A stretch of DNA of 35,409 bases from Kangiella sp. (GCF_014762745.1 NZ_JABURJ010000106.1:1-35409); one strand, 5' to 3'. Shown: positions 6,392 through 17,808, numbered from the stretch's first letter. Numbers and translations: made by a program. Notes: a model not told the origin generated them from the sequence alone.

Positions 6392-8812
6392 TTAAACTTT
6401 CTCGTGCACCATTTCTTCTGGTGCAAAGTCGTCGACGTTGATGATGTCGAGGCGCGCTTTTTCGGCTTCGATAATCAGGTCGTATTCTTCACTGGTGATC
6501 ACAGCGTCGTTTTTCGCCTGTTCTGCGTAAATAACCACTTCATGGTTTTCAGGTTTCACACCAAAGCTGGTTGCTACCTTTTTCACCAGTGGCTCAATTT
6601 CAAGTTGCAGACGTAGGGCGCGGTCAACTTTGGCGGCGTTATTAAACTCCGCATCTGTTTTGAACATGCCATGAGTCAGCTCTTCGCGCATCGGGCCTGG
6701 TTCCTGCAACTGACGGGCAACTCTGCGCTGCAATTTGTCGGATGGGGCTGAGACTGGCATGCCTAATGGGAAGACCACTAGACGCAATGCTTTGCCTAAC
6801 CAACCAATTGGGAAGTTGCGCAGCACGCCATCGGCTGCCATCTGGGTCTGATACATGCAGTAATCCAGTGACCATTTAACGATGTCGCGGTCATGCTCAG
6901 GGCGACCTTTGTCGTCATAAAATTTAAGTACGGACGATGCGATATACATATAGCTCAACATATCGCCTAAACGACCCGAAATCATTTCGCGACGTTTTAG
7001 CTCGCCACCAAGTACGCCCATGGTCACGTCAGACAAGAAAGCCAATGTGCTGGAGAAGCGTGTCAGGTGCTGATAGTAGCGGCCGGTAAAGTCTGACTTT
7101 GGTTTGAAGACCAGACGGCTGCTGGTAAGGCCTAACCAGAAAGTACGGATCTTGTTACTGGCTGCAAAACCGAGGTGACCAAACAATGCCTTATCAAAGT
7201 CTTTAACAGCCTGTTTTGTATCTGGATTTTGGGTTGCAGCAATTTCTTTCAGTACATAAGGATGGCAGCGAATTGAGCCTTGACCATAAATGATTAGGCT
7301 TCGCGTCAAAATGTTGGCACCTTCAACGGTAATTGAAATTGGAGCGCTCTGATAGGCTTTTGCCATGTAGTTTTTCGGTCCCATGATAATTGCCTTACCG
7401 CCATGCACGTCCATGCCGTCTGTGGCTATTTCGCGTGACATGTTAGTGGTATGGCATTTCACAATCGCTGAGGCAACCGATGGTTTTTCACCGGCATCGA
7501 TGCCAGCGGCTGTAAAAGTGCGCACCGCATCAATGAGGTAGGTTTTACCGGCAATGCGTGCCAGTGCTTCCATCACGCCTTCCATGTAACCGACTGGAAC
7601 TTTGAATTGCTTACGGATGCGAGCATAAGCGCCTGTGGTGTAAGAAACGGCTTTAGAACCACCAGTAGCACCTGATGGTAACGAAATTGCACGACCTGCT
7701 GACAAACAGTCAACCAGCATGCGCCAGCCAATACCAGCATTTTTTGCGCCACCGATAATATAGTCCAGCGGTACGAATACATCTTTACCGGTTGTTGGAC
7801 CATTTTGAAACGGAGTGCTGATAGGGTGATGGCGACGGCCGAAATTTACTCCGGGGGTGTCAGTTGGAATCAGGGCACAGGTGATGCCTAAATCTTCTTC
7901 GTCACCGAGTAAGCCATCAGGGTCATAAAGCTTAAAGGCAAGGCCGAGCAGGGTGGCAACGGGTGCAAGCGTGATGTAACGCTTGTTCCAGGTCAGGCGC
8001 ATACCTAATACTTCTTCGCCATTCCATTCACCTTTACAGATGATACCTTTATCCGGAATACCGCCTGCATCTGAGCCAGCTTCAACAGCTGTTAGCGCAA
8101 AGCAGGGAACTTCTTCACCGGAAGCAAGGCGTGGCAGGTAGTGTTTCTTTTGCTCTTCGGTGCCGTAATGAAGCAATAGTTCAGCAGGGCCAAGCGAGTT
8201 TGGCACTGACACGATACTGCCGACAGTGGCACTGCAAGAGTTGATTTTGGTTAGAACTTGCGACTGGGCGTAGGATGAAAAACCCAAACCGCCGTATTCT
8301 TTAGGGATGATAAAGCTGAAGAAGCCGTTCTTTTTGATGTATTCCCACATTTTGGGCGGCATATCGCGGTCATATTCCGAGATAGTCCAGTCATCAATCA
8401 TTTTGCACAGTTCTTCAACCGGGCCATCAAGATAGGCTTGCTCTTCCTCGGTCAGCTTTGCTGGCGGTACGTCATGCAGACGTTTCCAGTTAGGTTTACC
8501 ACCGAAAACTTCCGCTTCCCACCAGACAGTACCGGCATCCAGCGCTTCTTGCTCAGTGTCGGAAATGGTTGGCATGATGCCTTTGAATACTTTTAACAAC
8601 TTGCCGGAAATGATTTTACGGACAGGCTTAAGATTCAGAGGGATAAAAATGGCCAGGAATATAACCCAGTGGACGTAGGGTATGGAAACCTGAAGGCTGT
8701 ACAGCACCAGAATAGCGCCGAGTGTTAGAGTCGTTACCAGCAGGCTCAATCGATGGTATAGCGTAATACCGAGAGCTGCCAATAGAACGAGCGTTAGGAT
8801 AAGCAAATTCAT
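6392..8812 (-). CDS. fadE: acyl-CoA dehydrogenase FadE
   Basis: FAD-dependent acyl-CoA dehydrogenase, first step of fatty acid beta-oxidation. At 806 residues it matches the long FadE class (E. coli FadE 814) and not the ~380-residue mitochondrial type. Order: N-terminal hydrophobic segments (first about 60 residues, probable membrane anchoring), DAGTVWWEAEVF, the dehydrogenase core with EYGGLGFSSYAQS, VPNSLGPAELL, ALTAVEAGSDAG, GMRLTWNKRYITLAP and VEGANILTRS, then the FadE-specific C-terminal domain ending in INVDDFAPEE. The ATG at 8812 is preferred over one at 8875: it has an AGGTAGG ribosome site, begins like known FadE proteins, and the extra upstream codons only translate a TCGATA repeat into YRYRHRYR. 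Divergent from the hydrolase gene at 9016. Confidence 0.97.
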   Translation of the reverse strand: MNLLILTLVLLAALGITLYHRLSLLVTTLTLGAILVLYSLQVSIPYVHWVIFLAIFIPLNLKPVRKIISGKLLKVFKGIMPTISDTEQEALDAGTVWWEAEVFGGKPNWKRLHDVPPAKLTEEEQAYLDGPVEELCKMIDDWTISEYDRDMPPKMWEYIKKNGFFSFIIPKEYGGLGFSSYAQSQVLTKINSCSATVGSIVSVPNSLGPAELLLHYGTEEQKKHYLPRLASGEEVPCFALTAVEAGSDAGGIPDKGIICKGEWNGEEVLGMRLTWNKRYITLAPVATLLGLAFKLYDPDGLLGDEEDLGITCALIPTDTPGVNFGRRHHPISTPFQNGPTTGKDVFVPLDYIIGGAKNAGIGWRMLVDCLSAGRAISLPSGATGGSKAVSYTTGAYARIRKQFKVPVGYMEGVMEALARIAGKTYLIDAVRTFTAAGIDAGEKPSVASAIVKCHTTNMSREIATDGMDVHGGKAIIMGPKNYMAKAYQSAPISITVEGANILTRSLIIYGQGSIRCHPYVLKEIAATQNPDTKQAVKDFDKALFGHLGFAASNKIRTFWLGLTSSRLVFKPKSDFTGRYYQHLTRFSSTLAFLSDVTMGVLGGELKRREMISGRLGDMLSYMYIASSVLKFYDDKGRPEHDRDIVKWSLDYCMYQTQMAADGVLRNFPIGWLGKALRLVVFPLGMPVSAPSDKLQRRVARQLQEPGPMREELTHGMFKTDAEFNNAAKVDRALRLQLEIEPLVKKVATSFGVKPENHEVVIYAEQAKNDAVITSEEYDLIIEAEKARLDIINVDDFAPEEMVHEKV

Positions 8813-8842
8813 GGAATAACCTACCTTTTGGACGTTTGTGTT

Positions 8843-8866
8843 TCGATACCGGTGTCGATATCGATA
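8843..8866 (-). promoter_or_regulatory. triple TCGATA repeat upstream of fadE, possible operator
   Basis: TCGATA occurs at 8843-8848, 8855-8860 and 8861-8866; the last two abut and form the palindrome TATCGATA, and a CCGG lies between the first two. The cluster is 31-54 bases before the fadE start codon, in the 5' leader or promoter. A regulator site is inferred from position and symmetry only; it does not match an E. coli FadR site that I can recognise. Confidence 0.35.
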
Positions 8867-9015
8867 AGTGAGCAATTTATCAGCCTAGAATAACACATCG
8901 TACCAGTTTTGCTAGAGTGATTTTTTGTTTCAAAGTTTGTAACTGCTTGAACTCAAAGAGCGGTTGTAACAAGATAGGCGTGAACAAAATATAAAGATAA
9001 AGCGAGGAGCGGGAA

Positions 9016-9852
9016 ATGAAGCGTTTAGCTGTAGCTATTATTCACGGCATTGGTTCTGAGAAGGAATTTTTCTCTGTTGAGCTAAAACACCGAATTGTTC
9101 AGGAATACCTCAAGGGTGATCCTGAGAATCGTATGGAAGACGACCTATTATTCCATGAAATCTACTGGGGTGACCTGGTTAAAGACGAGCATGGCGAGCT
9201 ACTCAAGCAGCTGGATTATCGTAATGAACTGACTTATCAGGGCGTTCGTAATATGTTCGTAGACTTTATGCGCCTTGGCCTAAGCTATCGAAAAGGTAGC
9301 GAGAGCGGTTTATATGAAGCCATTCATGGTCGAATCAAAGAAAGTCTAGCCAAGTTTGCTACCCATCGTCATGTGGATACGGATTCGACGCCAATGGTCT
9401 TAATGGCTCATTCGTTTGGTTCAGTGATAATGTCTGATTATATCCATGACTTGGCTGGTAATGGAGCCAACCTGACTCCTTTTGAAAGCTTTCAGACTCT
9501 AGCGGGTATCATAACTTTTGCCAGTCCACTCGGCGTTTACTCTGCCCATCATGATGATTTCCATGGCCCAATGCCAAAAGTAGGTAAGGCGTTGGAAGAA
9601 GGGCTGCAAGATCGTGTCAAGTGGCTCAACTTCTATGATAAAGATGATGTGGTGGCTTATCCGCTTAAAAATGTCAGCGAAGATTACAATCAGGCAGTTG
9701 ATGAAGATATTGAGATCAATGTGGGCAGTGCGGCGACTTCCTGGAATCCTGCCTGTCATACCGGCTACTGGGAAGACAAAGATTTCTACAAGCCAGTGGC
9801 AAAATATCTTGGTGACGTTCGCGCACCGCACGAGTTCTGGAAATTGTCATAG
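9016..9852 (+). CDS. alpha/beta hydrolase, unknown substrate
   Basis: 278-residue soluble protein with alpha/beta hydrolase signatures: strand plus oxyanion motif VAIIHGIG at residues 6-13, nucleophile elbow AHSFGS with Ser133 (Ala replaces the usual first Gly), Asp210 or Asp211 in NFYDKDDVVAYP, and His248 in ACHTGYW. The insertion between strand 1 and the elbow, about 110 residues, is long and contains a FHEIYWGDL segment like that of lipase/PGAP1-like hydrolases of unknown role. No signal peptide, so cytoplasmic. Strong ribosome site (GAGGAGCGGGAA) before ATG. It is divergent from fadE, which hints at lipid or ester metabolism without proving it. Followed by a hairpin terminator. Confidence 0.75.
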   Translation: MKRLAVAIIHGIGSEKEFFSVELKHRIVQEYLKGDPENRMEDDLLFHEIYWGDLVKDEHGELLKQLDYRNELTYQGVRNMFVDFMRLGLSYRKGSESGLYEAIHGRIKESLAKFATHRHVDTDSTPMVLMAHSFGSVIMSDYIHDLAGNGANLTPFESFQTLAGIITFASPLGVYSAHHDDFHGPMPKVGKALEEGLQDRVKWLNFYDKDDVVAYPLKNVSEDYNQAVDEDIEINVGSAATSWNPACHTGYWEDKDFYKPVAKYLGDVRAPHEFWKLS

Positions 9853-9890
9853 TCTTTAATTTAAGCGACAATACAGCAATCGTATTACAA

Positions 9891-9932
9891 GCTCCTGTCA
9901 GTAACCGGTAAAAATCGGTCATTGGCAGGAGC
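9891..9932 (+). terminator. hairpin after the hydrolase gene
   Basis: GCTCCTGTCAGTAACCG (9891-9907) pairs with CGGTCATTGGCAGGAGC (9916-9932) with a few G-T or mismatched pairs; CTGTTTGTTT follows. The T-run is weak, so a Rho-independent terminator is likely but not certain. Confidence 0.6.
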
Positions 9933-9979
9933 CTGTTTGTTTAAGCCATGATTGTTTTTTTGAGCCTTTATTGTCGTTT

Positions 9980-12900
9980 ATGTCCAAACAAGCCACCGAG
10001 CCGAATAAGAAAAACACCGATATCCTGAACCTTCCTTCTGAGCAGTTAACTCAGTGTCAGCTTATGGATCAGTTTGAACTGGCTAAGCTGAAATCCATCA
10101 TCACAAAGCGCCAAAAGAACAATCAGCCTGTTAGTAAGCTCATCGCAAAAGCACAAAAGATTCTGAATGATTCTATTGATGTGGTGGAGCAGCGTAAAAA
10201 ACTGATCCCATCAGATATTGAGTTTGATTTGGCCCTGCCGGTTTGTCAGGCTAGAGACGATGTGCGTAAAGCAATTGAAGAGAATCAGGTGGTTGTCATT
10301 GCTGGCGAAACCGGTTCGGGTAAAACCACGCAGCTGCCTAAAATCTGTTTGCAGCTTGGTTTAGGGGTTTATGGCAAGATTGGTCATACGCAACCGAGGC
10401 GAGTAGCGGCTACCAGTGTCGCACGCAGGATTGCCGAAGAGCTTAAATCTGAGCTTGGCGAGCTTGTCGGCTATAGCATTCGCTTTAATGATCAGTCTAA
10501 CCCTGTGACGCCAGTGCGCGTCATGACAGATGGTATTCTGCTTAATGAAATCACTCATGATCCCTTGCTGCGTCAATACGACACCTTGATCATTGATGAG
10601 GCTCATGAACGCAGTCTAAACATTGACTTCTTGTTGGGTTACATTAAAAACATTCTTCCTAAGCGCCCTGATCTTAAAGTCATCATTACTTCTGCAACCA
10701 TTGATGTTGAGCGTTTTTCTAAGCACTTTGCGATTGATGGCAAACCTGCGCCCATTCTTGAAATTAGCGGAAGAACCTATCCGGTTGATGTCTGGTATCG
10801 CCCTGATGATGAAGAGAATCCAAGCCCGCAAGTTGAACGCATTGGTCATGCGGTCGATGAGCTTATCAGCTATGCACCGGGCGACATCCTGATCTTCTTG
10901 TCCGGTGAGGCCGAAATTCGCGAAACGGCTAAGTTTCTACGCAAAGAGCGCTTTCAAGGCTGTGAAGTGTTGCCGCTCTATGCGCGGCTATCGATGCGCG
11001 AACAGGAAAAGATATTCCATCCTTCCGGTGGCAAGCGACGCATTATTCTTTCGACCAATGTAGCTGAAACCTCGGTAACGGTTCCGGGCATTCGTTTTGT
11101 GATTGATCCCGGTTTTGCACGAATCAGTCGTTATTCGGTACGCAATAAAATTCAGCGCTTGCCGATTGAGAAAATTTCGCAGGCCAGCGCTAACCAGCGG
11201 AAAGGACGTTGCGGTCGTGTCGCTGATGGTGTCTGTATTCGTTTGTATGAAGAGGAAGATTTTTTAAATCGTCCTGAGTTTACTGACGCAGAAATTCTGC
11301 GCACTAATCTCGCTGCAGTTATTTTACAGATGAAACAGTTGGGGCTGGGCGATATTGAGGCCTTTCCGTTTATTGACGAGCCTGCGCCAAAGCAAATTAG
11401 TGATGGGTTGAATTTATTGTCTGAGTTGCAGGCAGTGGATGATAGCAAGCAACTGACAGCGATTGGCCGCAAGATGGCGCGCCTGCCGATTGAGCCGCGA
11501 TTGGCTCGTATTTTGCTCGCAGCAGAAGACGAATCCTGTATTCGTGAAGCCTTGATTCTGGCAGCATTCTTGTCGGTTAAAGATCCCAGGGAGTGGCCTT
11601 TTGAGAAAAGAGAGCTGGCGCAGCAGAAACATGCCAAGTACAAACACCCACAATCGGACTTTATTGCGATTATCAATTTGTGGGATCACCTGCATAAACA
11701 GCAGGAAGATTTATCGAACAGCCAATTCCGTCGCTACTGTCAGGAAGAGTTGATTAATTTCAATGCGTACCGTGAATGGCGCAGTACATATCGCCAATTA
11801 AAGAGTTTAGTCAAGTCCGAATATCATCAGACACAAGAGCAGTCACAGCCAATTAATCCGGAAGACAAGGTCTATTACGCCAAGCTTCATTCGATTTTGT
11901 TGACCGGTTTGCTGAGCTTTATCGGGCAAAAGGATATTGAGAAGGGGTATTTAGGCACGCGCCAGACCCGCTTCATGATTCATCCGCAGTCTGCAAACTT
12001 TAAAAAGCAGCCGCCATGGGTGATGGCTTTTGAGATTGTGGAAACTACGCAGAACTATGCGCGCTTAACAGCCATGATTGAAACGCCATGGATTGAGACC
12101 ATCGGCAAGCATTTAATCAAGAGTCATTATTATGATGCTCACTGGGAGAAAAAGCGCGGCGCAGTAGTAGCTTCATTGCAGCAAACTCTACTGGGTTTAA
12201 AGATTGTTTCTAATCGAACGGTGGATTACTCCTCGATTGAGCCTGAGCTGTGTCGGGAATTGTTTATTTTGCATGGACTGGTTCGCAGGGAACTGGAGCC
12301 AAGACATTCCTTTCAGCAAGCCAATGAGCAACTGTGGTTGGAGGTTGAACAGGAAGTGGCTAAAGCCAGACAGGCAGATATGCGTGCTGATGAGCGTGAT
12401 CTGGTTGCCTGGTTTGATAAACGCTTGCCTGAACATATCTGCAATGCCAAGCAGCTTAATCAATGGCTCAAGAAAAATAGCAAGCAGAATAACCAGCAGT
12501 TAACTTTGAATAAAGATGTTTTATTCAAGGCAGAAGAGCAGGATGCCAACCTTTACCCTGAAACCATTAAGGTCAAGTCAATTGAGCTTCCTTTGTCTTA
12601 TCATTTTGAGCCCGGTCATCCGCAGGATGGTGTAACCGTTAAAATTCCGCAGTCTCTCAGTCAGCAGTTTAAGGACTCTGACTTTGAGCGCCTGGTTCCG
12701 GGATTACTGGAAGAAAAAATTGAGTTCATGTTGCGCTCTTTGCCAAAGCGTTTCCGAAAAAACTTTGTACCGATTCCGCAGTTTGCCCAGGCCTGTTACG
12801 AGCAGGTTCTCGAACAACAGGGCAACCTGATTGATATTATCACTAAGCACCTATTTAAAATGACCGGCGTAATTCTGCCTAAAGAGGCATGGCAAGAACT

Positions 12901-13891
12901 GAGTTTGCCAGAGCATTATTTAATGCGCTTCGAGATTGTGGATGATAAAGGCAAGGTGCTCACAAGCAGCAGAACTCTTGAGCAGTCACAGGAGCTGAAA
13001 CAAGTTAAGGTTAAAACTAAACAAAGCCAGAAGAAGAAAGAGCAGATCTTTACCGGCTGGCCTGAGTCTTACCAGAAAGATGGGATGTTAGAAGAGGCTG
13101 GCACAAAGATTCCGGTCACCTATGCCTTAGAAGACGGTGGCGACAAGGTGCGTATTCTGGCCGTAGTTAATCAGCGTCAGGCAGAAAATGTTCATGTGCG
13201 AGGCGTTTGCCGATTATTAGCATTGGAAAAAGCCTCATTGCTCGGCTACTTGAAAAAGAAGTATCACAACAAACAAAAGTTGACACTATCGGTGAGCACT
13301 CTGGGCAGTGTCGATGAATTAATTGATGATACAGCAATGGCCTGCTTAAGAGCATTGGTTGAACGGAATACTCCTTATGATAAGCGTCAGTATGACGCTC
13401 TGGTTCAGAAATCCGAAAAAGAATTAGTGCCAGCAACAACCGAGCTGCTTGATGACTTGGTGCAGGTTCTACAATTGCGTGCCAGCGTCTTGGCTGATGC
13501 TAAAAGCATGGGAAAAACCTTGGCCTCCACTCGTAAAGATATCATCAGTCAATGTGATTACTTGTTCCAGCCAGGTTTTTGTTTCAGGTTTGGTGCAGAA
13601 AGGATAAAAGATTTTAAGCGTTATTTATCGGCCATCGAGAAGCGCATTGAACGAGCTAAACTAAATCCTCTCAAAGAGGCTGAATCATTGATAGTGATTT
13701 CTGACTGGGTCGATGTGCGTAAGAGTCTTGCTGAAGATAAGGCCATTCCAGCTTTTGAAGTGGATGAGTTTAACTGGATGTTGGAGGAGTTCAGAATATC
13801 CTTATTTGCTCAGGGTCAAAAGACACGTTTCCCCATCTCAGCTAAGCGCCTGCAAAAGCATCTTGACGATCTGGAGAAAACCTATTACTAG
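9980..13891 (+). CDS. hrpA: DEAH-box RNA helicase HrpA
   Basis: Large ATP-dependent 3'-5' RNA helicase of about 1303 residues (E. coli HrpA 1300), known to rescue stalled or collided ribosomes. Seen in order: N-terminal basic helices; Walker A GETGSGKT (residues 109-116); TQPRRVAA; Walker B DEAH (206-209); SATID; helicase C-terminal motifs with ILSTNVAETSVTVPG and QRKGRCGR; ratchet and OB-like regions; and the HrpA-specific C-terminal half (PKRFRKNFVPIPQFA and following, about 700 residues of helical sequence). The ATG at 9980 is taken as the start; a TTG nine bases upstream is equally possible, as neither has a clear ribosome site. It converges with the cyclase gene, leaving 23 bases between stops. 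Confidence 0.97.
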   Translation: MSKQATEPNKKNTDILNLPSEQLTQCQLMDQFELAKLKSIITKRQKNNQPVSKLIAKAQKILNDSIDVVEQRKKLIPSDIEFDLALPVCQARDDVRKAIEENQVVVIAGETGSGKTTQLPKICLQLGLGVYGKIGHTQPRRVAATSVARRIAEELKSELGELVGYSIRFNDQSNPVTPVRVMTDGILLNEITHDPLLRQYDTLIIDEAHERSLNIDFLLGYIKNILPKRPDLKVIITSATIDVERFSKHFAIDGKPAPILEISGRTYPVDVWYRPDDEENPSPQVERIGHAVDELISYAPGDILIFLSGEAEIRETAKFLRKERFQGCEVLPLYARLSMREQEKIFHPSGGKRRIILSTNVAETSVTVPGIRFVIDPGFARISRYSVRNKIQRLPIEKISQASANQRKGRCGRVADGVCIRLYEEEDFLNRPEFTDAEILRTNLAAVILQMKQLGLGDIEAFPFIDEPAPKQISDGLNLLSELQAVDDSKQLTAIGRKMARLPIEPRLARILLAAEDESCIREALILAAFLSVKDPREWPFEKRELAQQKHAKYKHPQSDFIAIINLWDHLHKQQEDLSNSQFRRYCQEELINFNAYREWRSTYRQLKSLVKSEYHQTQEQSQPINPEDKVYYAKLHSILLTGLLSFIGQKDIEKGYLGTRQTRFMIHPQSANFKKQPPWVMAFEIVETTQNYARLTAMIETPWIETIGKHLIKSHYYDAHWEKKRGAVVASLQQTLLGLKIVSNRTVDYSSIEPELCRELFILHGLVRRELEPRHSFQQANEQLWLEVEQEVAKARQADMRADERDLVAWFDKRLPEHICNAKQLNQWLKKNSKQNNQQLTLNKDVLFKAEEQDANLYPETIKVKSIELPLSYHFEPGHPQDGVTVKIPQSLSQQFKDSDFERLVPGLLEEKIEFMLRSLPKRFRKNFVPIPQFAQACYEQVLEQQGNLIDIITKHLFKMTGVILPKEAWQELSLPEHYLMRFEIVDDKGKVLTSSRTLEQSQELKQVKVKTKQSQKKKEQIFTGWPESYQKDGMLEEAGTKIPVTYALEDGGDKVRILAVVNQRQAENVHVRGVCRLLALEKASLLGYLKKKYHNKQKLTLSVSTLGSVDELIDDTAMACLRALVERNTPYDKRQYDALVQKSEKELVPATTELLDDLVQVLQLRASVLADAKSMGKTLASTRKDIISQCDYLFQPGFCFRFGAERIKDFKRYLSAIEKRIERAKLNPLKEAESLIVISDWVDVRKSLAEDKAIPAFEVDEFNWMLEEFRISLFAQGQKTRFPISAKRLQKHLDDLEKTYY

Positions 13892-13914
13892 GCTAAATAA
13901 ACAGCTTCTGTTGA

Positions 13915-15189
13915 TCAGGATTTGCCTGGTTCTTCAGGGGTGATGACCACTTTGTTGCGGCCGGTTTCCTTTGCTTCATACAGGCATTTGTCAGCAATTT
14001 CGATCATGCTGTCCAGCACATGATGGTGGTTGATATTGACCCCTATGCTGACAGTAACCTTAACTTCCAGGCCATCAATATCAATTACGGTGCCTTCAAT
14101 TCTCTTCAGTAGTTTGTCGAAGAAAATTTCCGAGTTCTCGCGGTTAATACCAACCATATACATACAGAATTCTTCGCCACCAAAGCGGGCAACAACGTCA
14201 GACTTACGAACGGAGGCTTGAAGAATTTCTGCGACTTTGGTTAGAACAGCATCACCGACCTGATGGCCATAGGTGTCATTGACCTGTTTAAAGTGATCAA
14301 TATCCACTAAAGCACAGGCAACCGGGGTTGAGTGTCGCACCGCTGAGTTGTGCATAACTTCAACCAGTTCGTAGAAGTGACGACGATTGTTAAGACCTGT
14401 CAGATAATCTTTGGTTGCAGCCGTGGTCAGTTTTTCATACTCGATAACACGACTGGTGTTCACGGCAACCCGCAGATAGAACTCTTCCGCGAGGAAAGAT
14501 TGCTTAATGATAAAGTCATCGGCACCGTATTTCAGGAAGTTAGCAGACATGAGAACGTCATCGCGTGCCGACATACCAATAATCGCCAGTTCCTGCTTAT
14601 TGTACAGTCGCCGAATGTTCTTGGTCAGATCATAGCCGTTCATGGCTGGCATATCGTAATCGGTAATTACCATCTTGATATCGCGATGCTGCTTGAGGTG
14701 CTCAATCAACACTAATGGGTCATTAAACTGCAATGTCTGGTATTTATGAACGCTGAGCAGGGTGCTCATGATACGAAGGCTGGTCTTTGAGTCATCGGCT
14801 AAGGCAATCTTAATGCTGGGGTTGATTTGCAGCCGTTGCAGCGTTTCGATGATGTACTCGGTAACATAGTTGTCACTCTTGATGACATAGTCAACGATTC
14901 GGAACTTCCAGATAAAATTACGAATTTCAGCAGTAATATCGCTAATCAGAACAATGGTAGGAATACGCTTTTTCGCCATTAACTGAACAATTTCGCCATC
15001 GGGAGCATCCGGCAAACGAAAATCTACCAGGCAGGCATCAATCTGTTCGATATCAAGGACATCCAATAAAGCTTCCGCACTAGCATAGGTACCAACAGAC
15101 ATCACCTGATAATCCAGGCTTTCTGTAATCTTCTTTTCTATTAATGCGCAGAAAAATTTACTGTCGTCTACAACGAGTATGCTTTTCAA
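13915..15189 (-). CDS. REC-REC-GGDEF response regulator, diguanylate cyclase
   Basis: 424-residue cytoplasmic regulator that should make cyclic di-GMP. First receiver (1-120): acidic pair D8-D9, phosphoacceptor D56, lysine in VIKSD. Second receiver (126-245): ADDS, phosphoacceptor D177, TDYDMPAMNG, lysine in FIIKQ. GGDEF domain (about 255-415): DYLTGLNNRR, VDIDHFKQVND, active-site GGEEF at 337-341, and an intact RxxD product-inhibition site (R328-D331) five residues before it. So it is predicted to be catalytically active and feedback-limited. The start codon is TTG at 15189, needed to include the first receiver; no good ribosome site is seen. No histidine kinase is adjacent. It is divergent from the collagen-like gene across a 705-base gap. 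Confidence 0.95.
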   Translation of the reverse strand: MKSILVVDDSKFFCALIEKKITESLDYQVMSVGTYASAEALLDVLDIEQIDACLVDFRLPDAPDGEIVQLMAKKRIPTIVLISDITAEIRNFIWKFRIVDYVIKSDNYVTEYIIETLQRLQINPSIKIALADDSKTSLRIMSTLLSVHKYQTLQFNDPLVLIEHLKQHRDIKMVITDYDMPAMNGYDLTKNIRRLYNKQELAIIGMSARDDVLMSANFLKYGADDFIIKQSFLAEEFYLRVAVNTSRVIEYEKLTTAATKDYLTGLNNRRHFYELVEVMHNSAVRHSTPVACALVDIDHFKQVNDTYGHQVGDAVLTKVAEILQASVRKSDVVARFGGEEFCMYMVGINRENSEIFFDKLLKRIEGTVIDIDGLEVKVTVSIGVNINHHHVLDSMIEIADKCLYEAKETGRNKVVITPEEPGKS

Positions 15190-15894
15190 AGTGTTAGTAT
15201 CTTTTTTCCAGTAGGGAGATTGTATAGGAGCTTGTGATTAAATGCACAGGCTCATATTCGCTTCTTCCGTCAAGACTGAAGTCCATCCGCTTCATTTTTA
15301 AAGAAATCCTTAGTCCACATAAGCACTGTAAAAGGTTTTTTGTTGTGGGTTAAAAACAAAATGTAAAATTTGCTGGGGTATTTCTCAAAATATGAGCTGA
15401 TTCACTGTATTGATATTCGACAGATTAGAAGCATCCTGGACTTTGGCAACTTATAACCATCGGTATAGTTTGAAACGAGCCCTAAACTTACCGCTCTTCA
15501 AAATAACTCTTAATTACAACCACTTAATGCAAATCTGCATTACTTTTTCTTCAATTTAAACAATTTAGAGTTTCAGTTTACCTGGTTGCAGGCTGCTGTA
15601 AAAAGTTATTGATAGCAGTCAAAATTTTTAACAAAAAAACCTGAACAATCCGGTTTATGTGTATCGGATCTGGACATTCGACAAGTTTATTCAAGCCAAA
15701 TATATTGCACTCCGGAGTCCTAAATATGTAACACCGCCTAACAATTTCAAGTACGTCAATTCTTGATATTCAAGACGCTTTACTAACTTTGGGTTCACAG
15801 AGATCTTAAAACTGCATATTGGTTGGCTGTTGCTGATCAATATGTCGGTTTTGGGAGATTATTAAACAATGGATGTTCAATGGAGGGAAAATTC
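15190..15894. other. long gap between cyclase and collagen-like gene, regulatory
   Basis: About 700 AT-rich bases with no believable ORF. It contains an 18-base inverted repeat (TAATGCA/TGCATTA, 15525-15542), a promoter at 15678-15706, a 10-base palindrome ACTCCGGAGT right at its expected start point (15709-15718), and CTTGA-TAT-TCAAG in the leader (15762-15774). The right 190 bases are probably the 5' leader of the collagen-like gene. I looked for a c-di-GMP (GEMM) riboswitch and saw no matching core. Confidence 0.6.
15678..15706 (+). promoter_or_regulatory. sigma-70-like promoter of the collagen-like gene
   Basis: TCGACA (five of six to TTGACA) at 15678-15683, a 17-base spacer and TATATT (five of six to TATAAT) at 15701-15706. 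The start point would be near 15713, within the palindrome ACTCCGGAGT (15709-15718), which could be an operator. Confidence 0.55.
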
Positions 15895-17712
<1,818 letters not shown>

Positions 17713-17746
17713 CTGGGAAGGAGAGTAGAACGGGTTCTTAACCCCC

Positions 17747-17769
17747 AAGTGGCAATCTCCTTGCCACTT
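17747..17769. repeat. perfect hairpin after the collagen-like gene
   Basis: AAGTGGCAA (17747-17755), five-base loop, TTGCCACTT (17761-17769). It precedes the main terminator and may protect the 3' end of the mRNA. Confidence 0.7.
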
Positions 17770-17779
17770 AACCCACAAA

Positions 17780-17807
17780 CGCGCCACATCATGTGGCGCG
17801 TTTTTTT
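17780..17807 (+). terminator. intrinsic terminator of the collagen-like gene
   Basis: CGCGCCACA (17780-17788), loop TCA, TGTGGCGCG (17792-17800), then seven T. It ends two bases before the stop of the convergent cysZ gene, which may use the same hairpin with a weaker tail. Confidence 0.93.
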
Positions 17808-17808
17808 A

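Noticed and set aside
8813-8875. Upstream 21-codon N-terminal extension of FadE
   Set aside because: It translates a TCGATA repeat, has no ribosome site, and FadE proteins start at the internal MNLLIL-like position.
15290-15894. Cyclic di-GMP riboswitch before the collagen-like gene
   Set aside because: The conserved GEMM core pieces are not found; only simple inverted repeats are present.
15823-15894. Upstream extension of the collagen-like protein
   Set aside because: It would bury the signal peptide; ATG 15895 has a strong GGAGGG site.
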